From an uncultured Balneolaceae bacterium (GTDB lineage: Bacteria > Bacteroidota > Rhodothermia > Balneolales > Balneolaceae): DNA of 40,202 nucleotides. Below, one piece after another: positions 32,069-40,202 of the stretch. Location of the stretch: NCBI GenBank assembly GCA_937125285.1, contig CAKZLH010000374.1, positions 1-40,202 of the forward strand, written 5' to 3'. Under the pieces are notes generated by a model, which was given only the letters and a program-made list of their open reading frames with translations, was not told the origin of the DNA and searched no databases. Positions within the stretch are counted from its first letter, which is position 1. The number at the start of each line of letters is the position of its first letter. The position numbers were made by a program, and so were the translations under genes.

Positions 32069-34258
32069 ATGGCCGAGAAGAAGCCCTCATCAAAGAATCC
32101 ACTAAAGTCATCACTTAACAATAAAAATGGTGCGAATCCAAAATTTCCAACCTGGGGATTCTTAGTTATTATTATGTTCTTAATTGTGATTCAGTTTATG
32201 TTTCTGAATCCAGAACCCAGTAATGGAATTAAGTACAGTGAATTTCTAGACCAGGTTAAAAAGGGGTACGTCGAAGAAATTATTATCAAAAACCAAGTCA
32301 ATGTATACGGTAAATACAATGAAAGTGCTATAACTGATGGAGTAGTTAGTCCGCCTGAACAGGACAGCAGTCCACTTAATTTGCCGACTACCTTAACCGA
32401 AGAATATCGCACTTTTGTTACGACCATTTTACCTAACGATGAAATACGACCAATACTTGATGAGTATGGGGTTGAGTATGAGGTCAGAATAGAAGAAGAG
32501 TGGTTTAGCGGTGTATTTATGTGGCTCGTGATGATAGGGCTAGCAGTAGGTTTTTGGGTATTTATTTTCAGAAGAATGAACCCAGGTCAGCAGGTGTTAA
32601 ATATTGGGAAAAACAAAGCCTCACTTTATGACCAGCAAACAGAGACTAAAGTCACGTTTAAAGATGTAGCTGGATTAGATGAAGCGAAAGCCGAAGTTGA
32701 GGAAGTGGTTGAATTTCTTAAGAATCCGCAAAGGTTCACCAAGCTAGGGGGTGTATTACCCAAAGGCGTATTATTGGTGGGCCCTCCAGGAACGGGTAAA
32801 ACTCTATTAGCTAAAGCCACAGCTGGTGAAGCAAGTGTACCCTTCTTCAGTTTAAGTGGTTCTGACTTTGTGGAGATGTTCGTTGGAGTTGGTGCTGCAC
32901 GTGTGAGAGACCTTTTTAAGCAAGCCAAAGAAAAAGCTCCCTGTATTGTATTTATAGATGAAATAGATTCTATTGGTCGCTCTAGAGGGAAGGGAATGGC
33001 AATGGGCTCTAATGATGAAAGAGAAAACACCCTTAACCAGCTTTTAAGTGAAATGGACGGTTTCAATTCCGACAAGGGTGTTATTTTGATGGCAGCTACG
33101 AACCGTCCTGATATTTTGGACTCTGCTCTACTTAGACCAGGACGTTTCGATCGTCAAATTCTAATAGACAAACCGGATCTAAATGGACGGGTTGAAGTTC
33201 TAAAAGTACATGTTCAAAAGCTAAAATTGTCCAGTAGTATTGACTTACGGGTCTTAGCCTCGCAGACGCCAGGTTTTGCCGGTGCAGAATTGGCTAACTT
33301 GTGTAATGAAGCAGCTTTGATTGCAGCAAGAAGAGGGAAAAAAGCTGTAGAAATGGTGGATTTCCAAGACTCTATTGAAAAAGTAATTGCAGGTCTAGAA
33401 AGAAAGAATAAGCTCATTAGTCCTGAAGAGCGTAAAATTGTCGCATACCACGAAGCGGGTCACGCGGTAGTTGGCTGGTTTTTAGAGTACACAGATCCAG
33501 TACTCAAAGTGAGTATCGTACCTAGAGGGCTAGCCGCGCTTGGGTATACCCTTCAAACCCCATTAGAAGATCGTTTTCTAATGACGACAGAAGAACTTAA
33601 CGATAAAATTTGTGCATTGTTAGGTGGTCGAATTGCAGAGCATATTGTTTTCGGTAAAATATCCACTGGCGCACAAAATGATTTAGAGCGCATTACCAAT
33701 ATGGCATATGCCATGGTGGCAGAATATGGAATGAGTGAAGAACTTGGGTACATTTCATTGCGTGACTCGAACAATCCAGAAAATAGTTACGGGTTCAATC
33801 GTAAGTATTCCCCAGATACGTCGAATCGTATTGATGATGCGGTTCAGGCAATTATCAAGAAAAATTTTGATCGGACCCTTCAGTTACTTCAAGATCACAG
33901 AGAACAATTAGAGACCTTAGCGACCACTCTGTTAGAAAAGGAAGTCCTCAATCATCAACAACTCCGTGAACTATTGGGAGACCGACCAAAAGGTAAACAT
34001 GCCGATGGTTTATTTACCGAAGCAAAGGTGGTTGATGAGGTGATTTCAGATGAAGAATCAAATGATGAAGACCCAACCGATAAAGAGTCGATGTATGATA
34101 TAGCTTTAGACGAGCAAACAGCTGATGCTTCAACTTTAGATAACTTAGCATCAGAAGAACTTGGTGAAAATCAAAGTGCTGATGTAGAAGAAGAAAAAAA
34201 GGCTAGTAAAGAATCGAAATCCTCTGAATCCAATCCACAGGACGATCTTTTTTCATAG
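32069..34258 (+). CDS. ftsH: ATP-dependent zinc metalloprotease FtsH
   Basis: A membrane-anchored AAA+ protease that degrades damaged membrane and regulatory proteins. Two membrane helices (about residues 30-47 and 148-167) bracket a periplasmic domain; the AAA domain has Walker A GPPGTGKT (238-245), Walker B IVFIDEID and the second region of homology [20 protein letters not shown]; and the zinc-binding HEAGH (461-465) is intact. A Glu/Asp/Ser-rich tail of about 90 residues after residue 640 lengthens it to 729 aa. It lies downstream of the ThiL-like gene with a possible own promoter. Confidence 0.97.
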   Translation: MAEKKPSSKNPLKSSLNNKNGANPKFPTWGFLVIIMFLIVIQFMFLNPEPSNGIKYSEFLDQVKKGYVEEIIIKNQVNVYGKYNESAITDGVVSPPEQDSSPLNLPTTLTEEYRTFVTTILPNDEIRPILDEYGVEYEVRIEEEWFSGVFMWLVMIGLAVGFWVFIFRRMNPGQQVLNIGKNKASLYDQQTETKVTFKDVAGLDEAKAEVEEVVEFLKNPQRFTKLGGVLPKGVLLVGPPGTGKTLLAKATAGEASVPFFSLSGSDFVEMFVGVGAARVRDLFKQAKEKAPCIVFIDEIDSIGRSRGKGMAMGSNDERENTLNQLLSEMDGFNSDKGVILMAATNRPDILDSALLRPGRFDRQILIDKPDLNGRVEVLKVHVQKLKLSSSIDLRVLASQTPGFAGAELANLCNEAALIAARRGKKAVEMVDFQDSIEKVIAGLERKNKLISPEERKIVAYHEAGHAVVGWFLEYTDPVLKVSIVPRGLAALGYTLQTPLEDRFLMTTEELNDKICALLGGRIAEHIVFGKISTGAQNDLERITNMAYAMVAEYGMSEELGYISLRDSNNPENSYGFNRKYSPDTSNRIDDAVQAIIKKNFDRTLQLLQDHREQLETLATTLLEKEVLNHQQLRELLGDRPKGKHADGLFTEAKVVDEVISDEESNDEDPTDKESMYDIALDEQTADASTLDNLASEELGENQSADVEEEKKASKESKSSESNPQDDLFS

Positions 34259-34274
34259 TTATTTGAATGGATAA

Positions 34275-34306
34275 ACCTACTCGTATTATCTCCAATTAGG
34301 GTAGGT
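34275..34306 (+). terminator. Possible terminator after ftsH
   Basis: ACCTACTC (34275-34282) pairs with GGGTAGGT (34299-34306), 8 bp with one G-U, across a 16-nt loop. The loop is long and no T-run follows, so this is a weak candidate. Confidence 0.3.
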
Positions 34307-34414
34307 AACAATTTAGTAATCCTTCAATAACACAAGCATAACTACAAGGTAACAGTTAGTACATGCTTGCTGCTTAGTTTAGTTGCATAAATAGCAATAA
34401 AACTATCAGCACAC

Positions 34415-37285
34415 GTGAAACAATTAACATTCTCAATACTACTCGTTATTGCTTTACTGAGTAGTGTATTGATGGCACAGAATACCGGATCAATTTCCGG
34501 TATTGTTGTAGATTCTGAGACAGGTGAAACCCTAATTGGGGTAAATGTGGTCTTGGAAGGTACCATGAAAGGTACAGCAACCGATATCGATGGTAGATAT
34601 ACTATCAGAAATGTCGAAGCAGGCACCTATACTCTTATCATTAGCTATATCTCATTTACTACTCAGCGGATAACTGGTGTAGAGATCAAGGCAGGTGAAC
34701 AGCTTCAACTTGATGTTATCCTAGCGCCTGAAACTGAATTTCTTGATGAAATAGTGGTGACTGCGGAAGTTGTACTCGACAATGAAGCAGGCTTACTAAA
34801 ACAAAGACAGAAATCAATCTCATTCAGTGATGCTATTTCTGCAGAGAGCATAGCAAGAACAGGGGCTGGTGATGCCGCTGGAGCTATGAAAAAAGTAGTT
34901 GGAGCATCTGTTGTTGGTGGGAAATATGTATATGTAAGAGGATTGGGTGATCGATATTCATCTTCACATCTAAATGGGGTAGAGTTACCTTCTGCGGATC
35001 CCGATAAAAAATCGTTTCAGTTCGATATTTTCCCATCGAATCTACTAGAAAACATCATTACCATAAAAACCTTCACGCCAGACAAGCCAGGTAACTTTTC
35101 AGGTGGATTGGTGGATGTATACACTAAGGATTTTCCAGAACAACGTACGTTTAGTGTTTCTTTTTCGAACGGGTACAATACGTTAAGTAGTGGGCAAAAA
35201 GGGTATTTATCAACAAGGGGTAGTACCGATATTATAGCTCAAGACGACGGTGGTAGAGATGTGCCTGATGGTATTTTAAGGTTTCTTGATGACCCTGAAT
35301 TTGCGCTACCTTCTAGCAGCTCTGCACGTTTCAGATCAGAAGAAGCCTACGTTTTGGATGATTTCTCATCTCATTTCAATAATGAAATGGCACCCACCTT
35401 ATACTCACTTCCTTATGATATGAGTGGTAGTATAGCTTATGGGGATCAAATTCAGTTCTTAGGTAATCCTTTGGGTTACACAATGAGTTTAAGTTATAGT
35501 CAATCAGCATCTAATTATAGAGATGGGACTATTGGTCGTTGGCAATTGATTGGCACTTTAGATCAATCACAAGGATTAACCAATCTTTTTGATCTTAATG
35601 ATCAAAAGGCTTCTATCTCAAATGACATGGGCCTATTAGCAGGTATTTCCTATAAAATTTCGGAAAACCATAAAGTATCAACCAATCTTATTTCAACCAG
35701 AAGTGGTCAGCACTCAGCCCGCTACATTACTGGAATATGGAATGAAGAAGCCCCTGATGATATTTATCAGTCTTCAGTAATTCAGTATGTTGAGAGGGGG
35801 CTTAATGCTCTACAGTTTTCTGGGAAACATTATTTTGAGTCTTTAGCTAAATCCCAATTAGAGTGGAAGTATTCTAAAGCTAAAAATACTCAATCTGAGC
35901 CTGACCTCCGATTTCTCACCTACTTAGTAAGTGAAGCTCCCGATGGATCACCATTTCTTTCCCTAACCTCAGGTCTTCTTCAGCGTCCTGCAAGATTTTT
36001 CAGAGATCTTGAAGAGAGTAGCGACAATTTGGTCGTTGACCTATCAATACCTTTCACATTGTTAGGTAATACGGGTGGAAAATTCAAAACAGGTTTTTAT
36101 CTGCAGACCATTAATCGTGATTTCTCTGAAAAGAGATTCGAATATGAAATAGGCTCTAGACCATTTAGTGACTTTTCAGATAATGTTAATGACTTCTTTT
36201 CCTATATGGGTATCGTGGATTCATCCCAAGTGGGCACCAGAATGCGATATACCTTTGGTAATCTCATAGATGATGATACCAATGATAAGAATCAGTATAC
36301 CGCACAAAAAGACGTAACGGCTTATTATCTAATGGTTGAGCTACCACTTAGCTCTCGTTTAAAGCTTATAACGGGTATTCGTCCTGAAACTACCGGTATG
36401 AATACTATATCTGGTGATACCACAGAAACTCCAGGTCTGTTAGACAATACCGATTTATTACCAGCAATTAGTGCGGTATTTGGAGTCAATGACAATATGA
36501 ATTTGCGTGCATCCTACACCAATACAATTGCAAGACCAACATTTCGGGAATTAGCTCCTTACACCACTTTTGACTTCGTGGGTGATTTCATATTCACAGG
36601 TAATGCGTCACTTAAAAGGACTCTCATCACCAATATGGATATTCGTTGGGAATGGTTTCCCAACTCTGGAGAGATTGTGGCACTTTCCGCCTTTTACAAG
36701 AATCTTGAAAATCCAATAGAACGAGTAGTCCGAATAGATGTAAATAGAGCAATGACTGTCCAAAATGTAGATAATGCCTTGGTTTATGGACTAGAATTTG
36801 AACTCCGAAAAAATCTATCGTTCATCAGTGAATGGTTAAATAACCTTCAGTTTTCTAGCAATTTTTCAGTTGTTCATTCTGAAGTTAGTATTCCTGATGC
36901 CGAGCTATTCAACATACGTATTAATGATCCAGATGCTATTGGAACACGTAGCCTGGCGGGTCAATCACCTTATCTAGTCAATTTAGACCTCTCCTATTTT
37001 AATGATGTTAACGGTCTATCTGCTGATTTATCATTTAATCGATTTGGTGATAGACTCTATTCAGTGGCTTTAGGAGCTATTCCGGATGTGTTTGAACGTG
37101 GTTACAGCACTCTTGACATGATTATTAATAAGTCTTTTTCAAACGGTTTGAAAGCGAAGCTTTCAGCAAAAAACATCTTGAACCCTGATGTCAAGATGAC
37201 TCATGAATTGGGTAATGAAGAATTCATATACCAATCATACAAAACAGGTAGAAGTCTAAGTCTTGGCATCAGTTACTCATTTTAA
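34415..37285 (+). CDS. TonB-dependent outer-membrane receptor
   Basis: A 956-aa ligand-gated outer-membrane importer. Signal peptide residues 1-21 (ends SVLMAQ), then a carboxypeptidase-regulatory-like beta domain (about 24-110: GSISGIVVDSETGETLIGVN), a plug domain containing the conserved KYVYVRGLGDRYSSSHLNGV (about 170-189), and a barrel of alternating strands ending in Phe. It starts with GTG at 34415, chosen because the signal peptide begins there (MKQLTFSILLV) and no earlier in-frame start gives one. The substrate is not evident. The downstream gene, 35 nt later, is a secreted repeat protein and is probably its partner. Confidence 0.94.
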   Translation: MKQLTFSILLVIALLSSVLMAQNTGSISGIVVDSETGETLIGVNVVLEGTMKGTATDIDGRYTIRNVEAGTYTLIISYISFTTQRITGVEIKAGEQLQLDVILAPETEFLDEIVVTAEVVLDNEAGLLKQRQKSISFSDAISAESIARTGAGDAAGAMKKVVGASVVGGKYVYVRGLGDRYSSSHLNGVELPSADPDKKSFQFDIFPSNLLENIITIKTFTPDKPGNFSGGLVDVYTKDFPEQRTFSVSFSNGYNTLSSGQKGYLSTRGSTDIIAQDDGGRDVPDGILRFLDDPEFALPSSSSARFRSEEAYVLDDFSSHFNNEMAPTLYSLPYDMSGSIAYGDQIQFLGNPLGYTMSLSYSQSASNYRDGTIGRWQLIGTLDQSQGLTNLFDLNDQKASISNDMGLLAGISYKISENHKVSTNLISTRSGQHSARYITGIWNEEAPDDIYQSSVIQYVERGLNALQFSGKHYFESLAKSQLEWKYSKAKNTQSEPDLRFLTYLVSEAPDGSPFLSLTSGLLQRPARFFRDLEESSDNLVVDLSIPFTLLGNTGGKFKTGFYLQTINRDFSEKRFEYEIGSRPFSDFSDNVNDFFSYMGIVDSSQVGTRMRYTFGNLIDDDTNDKNQYTAQKDVTAYYLMVELPLSSRLKLITGIRPETTGMNTISGDTTETPGLLDNTDLLPAISAVFGVNDNMNLRASYTNTIARPTFRELAPYTTFDFVGDFIFTGNASLKRTLITNMDIRWEWFPNSGEIVALSAFYKNLENPIERVVRIDVNRAMTVQNVDNALVYGLEFELRKNLSFISEWLNNLQFSSNFSVVHSEVSIPDAELFNIRINDPDAIGTRSLAGQSPYLVNLDLSYFNDVNGLSADLSFNRFGDRLYSVALGAIPDVFERGYSTLDMIINKSFSNGLKAKLSAKNILNPDVKMTHELGNEEFIYQSYKTGRSLSLGISYSF

Positions 37286-37320
37286 TGTTTAACAAACCCT
37301 AACAAAACAACAATAATCGT

Positions 37321-40202
37321 ATGTATAAACGATCTCTACTATTCATAATGACACTATTCATAGTAAGCAGTGCTTGGGCACAAACTACTGTGAATATCAC
37401 CAATGCCGATTTGGTTGAAGGCCAAGATTATACTTGGACAAAAGACAAAATCTATCTTTTACAGGATATGGTTTTTGTAAAACCTGGTTCAAAATTATTC
37501 ATCCAAGAGGGTACCGTAATCAAAGGTATGCTTGGAGATGGTAATGATGCGACTGGTTTAGTGGTTACGATGGGTGCTCAGATTTTTGCGGAAGGTACCG
37601 CAGAGGAGCCCATTATCTTTACCTCTGAGATTGACGATTTAAATGGTTCGCTCACCGAACTTGATCGTGGTCTTTGGGCGGGTGTTGTTATTTTAGGTGA
37701 TGCGCCTACCAATAACGCTACAGAAGATGGTACGAAACTCATTGAAGGGGTGAACGAAATTGCGAACCCAGAATCGTATGCTTCATACGGTGGTGATGAC
37801 ATTGACGATAACTCAGGGGTTATTCGTTATGTGTCCATCCGCCATACAGGTATTAACGTAGGGGACGTAGCCGGTAACGAAATCCAAGGATTAACCATGG
37901 GTGGCGTTGGTTCTGGAACGACCGTTGAATACGTTGAGTCCTTTGCTTCTAACGATGACGGTTTTGAATTCTTTGGTGGTACGGTAAACACCAAGTACTT
38001 AGTATCGGCTTTTAACACCGATGATGCGTTTGACTGGGATGAAGGATTCCAAGGTTCACACCAGTTTTGGTTTGCTATCCAAAGCCCAGGTAATGCTAAC
38101 GACGGTTATGGCCGTGCGGCTGAGCAGGATGGAGCTACAGGTGATGAGAACACGACTCCATTTGCCCATCCGATTATCTCAAACGCTACTTACTTAGGTG
38201 CGGGTCAGGATGCGACACCGAATGCAGGTGACGGTTCTCAGCTGTTATTGTTCCGTGATAACACCGGTGGTGAGTACTACAACTCAATCTTCAGTGACCA
38301 TGCTGGCCTAGCGGTTACTATTGAGGCGTCTGGGAAGGTTGCGGATTTTGATTCAAAGACACGTTTAGCGGCAGGAGATCTTGTACTTCAGAACAACTTG
38401 TGGTACGGATTTGGTGCGGGTAATACCATTGCTGAGTTTGCTGGTGGTGAAGACCAAGGGCACACCCGTGACTACCTATCGGATGCCGCCAATGCCAACC
38501 GAGTGGCCGATCCAATGTTGCGTGGTATTAGTCGAACAGCTGGTTCTAATGGACTTGATCCTCGACCATCAGAAGGATCTCCTGCGCTTGATCCATCAGG
38601 TGTTCAAGAAGTGGAGAATCCATTTATAAAACGAACCTCCTATGCGGGCGCATTCAATGCTACCGAAAACTGGATTGCTGGTTGGACTGCACTAGCTGCA
38701 CACGGATATGTGAATAATGATGCTGTAGAATCTACCACTATTTATATTGAGGATGCTGATTTACCGGCCGGACAGTCATTCACTTGGACCAATAACAATA
38801 CTTACGTATTAGATGGAATGGTCTTTGTAAAGCCAGGCTCTAAATTATTTATTCAGGAAGGTACGGTGATTAAAGGTGCTCTGGGTGATGGCGATAACGC
38901 ATCTGGTTTAGTGGTTACGATGGGTGCTCAGATTTTTGCGGAAGGTACCGCAGAAGAGCCCATTATCTTTACCTCTGAGATTGACGATTTAAACAGTTCG
39001 CTCACCGAACTTGATCGTGGTCTTTGGGCGGGTGTTGTTATTTTAGGTGATGCGCCTACCAATAACGCTACAGAAGATGGTACGAAACTCATTGAAGGGG
39101 TGAACGAAATTGCGAACCCAGAATCGTATGCTTCATACGGTGGTGATGACATTGACGATAACTCAGGGGTTATTCGTTATGTGTCCATCCGCCATACAGG
39201 TATTAACGTAGGGGACGTAGCCGGTAACGAAATCCAAGGATTAACCATGGGTGGCGTTGGTTCTGGAACGACCGTTGAATACGTTGAGTCCTTTGCTTCT
39301 AACGATGACGGTTTTGAATTCTTTGGTGGTACGGTAAACACCAAGTACTTAGTATCGGCTTTTAACACCGATGATGCGTTTGACTGGGATGAAGGATTCC
39401 AAGGTTCACACCAGTTTTGGTTTGCTATCCAAAGCCCAGGTAATGCTAACGACGGTTATGGCCGTGCGGCTGAGCAGGATGGAGCTACAGGTGATGAGAA
39501 CACGACTCCATTTGCCCATCCGATTATCTCAAACGCTACTTACTTAGGTGCGGGTCAGGATGCGACACCGAATGCAGGTGACGGTTCTCAGCTGTTATTG
39601 TTCCGTGATAACACCGGTGGTGAGTACTACAACTCAATCTTCAGTGACCATGCTGGCCTAGCGGTTACTATTGAGGCGTCTGGGAAGGTTGCGGATTTTG
39701 ATTCAAAGACACGTTTAGCGGCAGGAGATCTTGTACTTCAGAACAACTTGTGGTACGGATTTGGTGCGGGTAATACCATTGCTGAGTTTGCTGGTGGTGA
39801 AGACCAAGGGCACACCCGTGACTACCTATCGGATGCCGCCAATGCCAACCGAGTGGCAGATCCTATGTTGCGTGGTATTAGTCGAACAGCTGGTTCTAAT
39901 GGACTTGATCCTCGACCATCAGAAGGATCTCCTGCTTTAGATGCTTCTGCAGTAAAAACAGTTGAGAATGATTTCATAATGGCCACTGATTATGTGGGGG
40001 CTTTTGCGGATAACTATCTATGGATTCAGTCATGGACTGCTCTTGAAGCTCACGGTTACGTTTCCGCCGTATCGGTATCTAATGAAGATGAGACCATTAT
40101 CTCAGAAGATCTGCCAAATGTTGTTCAACTTCACCAGAATTATCCGAATCCATTCAACCCTAGCACTCAAATAAGCTTCACACTTCCTGAAGCACAGCAA
40201 GT
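37321..40202 (+). CDS. Secreted repeat protein with type IX-like sorting domain (3' end beyond window)
   Basis: The open frame runs from an ATG at 37321 to the window end, 960 codons so far. It has a signal peptide (MYKRSLLLFIMTLFIVSSAW..AQ), then two large homologous units (about residues 20-465 and 470-910), each with a parallel-beta-helix-like start (VFVKPGSKLFIQEGTVIKG, AEGTAEEPIIFTSE) and Asp-rich turns (YGGDDIDDNSGV; NDDGFEFFGGTVN; NTDDAFDWDEGF) that could bind calcium. The C-terminus enters the sorting motif QNYPNPFNPSTQISFTLPE, typical of proteins sent to the surface in Balneolota, Rhodothermota and Ignavibacteria. It follows the TonB receptor directly, suggesting a surface ligand-capture partner. 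The function is unproven. Confidence 0.88.
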   Translation, partial: MYKRSLLFIMTLFIVSSAWAQTTVNITNADLVEGQDYTWTKDKIYLLQDMVFVKPGSKLFIQEGTVIKGMLGDGNDATGLVVTMGAQIFAEGTAEEPIIFTSEIDDLNGSLTELDRGLWAGVVILGDAPTNNATEDGTKLIEGVNEIANPESYASYGGDDIDDNSGVIRYVSIRHTGINVGDVAGNEIQGLTMGGVGSGTTVEYVESFASNDDGFEFFGGTVNTKYLVSAFNTDDAFDWDEGFQGSHQFWFAIQSPGNANDGYGRAAEQDGATGDENTTPFAHPIISNATYLGAGQDATPNAGDGSQLLLFRDNTGGEYYNSIFSDHAGLAVTIEASGKVADFDSKTRLAAGDLVLQNNLWYGFGAGNTIAEFAGGEDQGHTRDYLSDAANANRVADPMLRGISRTAGSNGLDPRPSEGSPALDPSGVQEVENPFIKRTSYAGAFNATENWIAGWTALAAHGYVNNDAVESTTIYIEDADLPAGQSFTWTNNNTYVLDGMVFVKPGSKLFIQEGTVIKGALGDGDNASGLVVTMGAQIFAEGTAEEPIIFTSEIDDLNSSLTELDRGLWAGVVILGDAPTNNATEDGTKLIEGVNEIANPESYASYGGDDIDDNSGVIRYVSIRHTGINVGDVAGNEIQGLTMGGVGSGTTVEYVESFASNDDGFEFFGGTVNTKYLVSAFNTDDAFDWDEGFQGSHQFWFAIQSPGNANDGYGRAAEQDGATGDENTTPFAHPIISNATYLGAGQDATPNAGDGSQLLLFRDNTGGEYYNSIFSDHAGLAVTIEASGKVADFDSKTRLAAGDLVLQNNLWYGFGAGNTIAEFAGGEDQGHTRDYLSDAANANRVADPMLRGISRTAGSNGLDPRPSEGSPALDASAVKTVENDFIMATDYVGAFADNYLWIQSWTALEAHGYVSAVSVSNEDETIISEDLPNVVQLHQNYPNPFNPSTQISFTLPEAQQ
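37553..38585 (+). repeat. First copy of a 1033-bp near-identical internal repeat
   Basis: It matches 38903-39935 at an exact offset of 1350 bp with five mismatches that I can find (37605, 37644, 37645, 38508, 38514); the 862 bp from 37646 to 38507 are identical base for base. Outside these limits the two units of the protein are still homologous but differ at many synonymous sites. Confidence 0.92.
38903..39935 (+). repeat. Second copy of the internal repeat
   Basis: The downstream copy of 37553-38585, in the same frame (1350 nt = 450 codons). Only one of the five mismatches region changes the protein (Asn-Gly-Ser to Asn-Ser-Ser around 38993-38998). The copy is followed by diverged sequence leading to the sorting domain. 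Confidence 0.92.

Noticed and set aside
37578-39368. Pairs of identical minus-strand frames of 74 and 63 codons
   Set aside because: They are mirror frames of the repeated coding sequence of the secreted protein; their identity only reflects the 1350-bp repeat.
37553-39935. CRISPR array or short tandem repeat
   Set aside because: Only two long copies with coding content exist; there are no short spaced repeats.
38381-40174. Several plus-strand frames of 60-82 codons within the last gene
   Set aside because: They lie in another frame of one continuous 960-codon reading frame that has a signal peptide and sorting motif.

Overview
The window looks like chromosome of a member of the Bacteroidota/Balneolota/Rhodothermota group. 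The grounds are a C-terminal NYPNPFNPST sorting motif (type IX secretion-like), a TonB-dependent receptor with a carboxypeptidase-regulatory-like N-terminal domain, the gene order rpsF-rpsR-rplI without ssb, tRNA genes without encoded CCA, and several promoters that fit the Bacteroidetes TTG-N19-21-TAnnTTTG pattern. A marine Balneolaceae-like host is my best guess from overall protein character; no 16S gene or other direct taxonomic marker is present.

Positions 1-5223 are the right end of an integrated element that continues left of the window. A leftward operon (small HTH protein, two small unknown proteins, a 422-aa winged-helix protein, and the start of one more gene) diverges from a rightward operon (HTH/coiled-coil regulator, 220-aa unknown, two tiny overlapping ORFs, a large serine recombinase). 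The recombinase reading frame runs through the terminator and the whole of a tRNA-Arg gene on the other strand, so its last ~28 residues and its stop codon come from the tRNA locus. The element therefore abuts tRNA-Arg(TCT), which follows tRNA-Pro(TGG).

Positions 5.4-23 kb are ordinary core chromosome: a sugar-nucleotide epimerase/glycosyltransferase pair, a secreted beta-propeller-like protein, clpC, rpsT-gpmI, cmk-rpsA, a lone moxR ATPase, uppP, nhaD with an overlapping outer-membrane barrel gene, a pterin dehydratase, and the S6-S18-L9 ribosomal operon. Positions 23-34 kb carry envelope and proteostasis genes: a DsbD-type thiol reductase, a 1175-aa outer-membrane protein, an ExbB-small membrane protein-ExbD-ExbD energy-transduction cluster, a ThiL-like protein that has lost most of its catalytic aspartates, and ftsH. 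Positions 34.4-40.2 kb hold a TonB-dependent receptor followed 35 nt later by a repeat-containing secreted protein that runs off the window.

The observations most worth following are (1) the recombinase C-terminus supplied by the tRNA locus, implying different protein ends in integrated and excised states; (2) the ThiL-fold pseudoenzyme between the exb cluster and ftsH; (3) the 1350-bp-period internal duplication in the secreted protein, whose core is identical at every base while its flanks are diverged, which suggests gene conversion; and (4) the uncharacterised membrane protein inside the exb cluster. No CRISPR array, rRNA or recognisable insertion sequence was seen. No intergenic stretch exceeds 300 bases.
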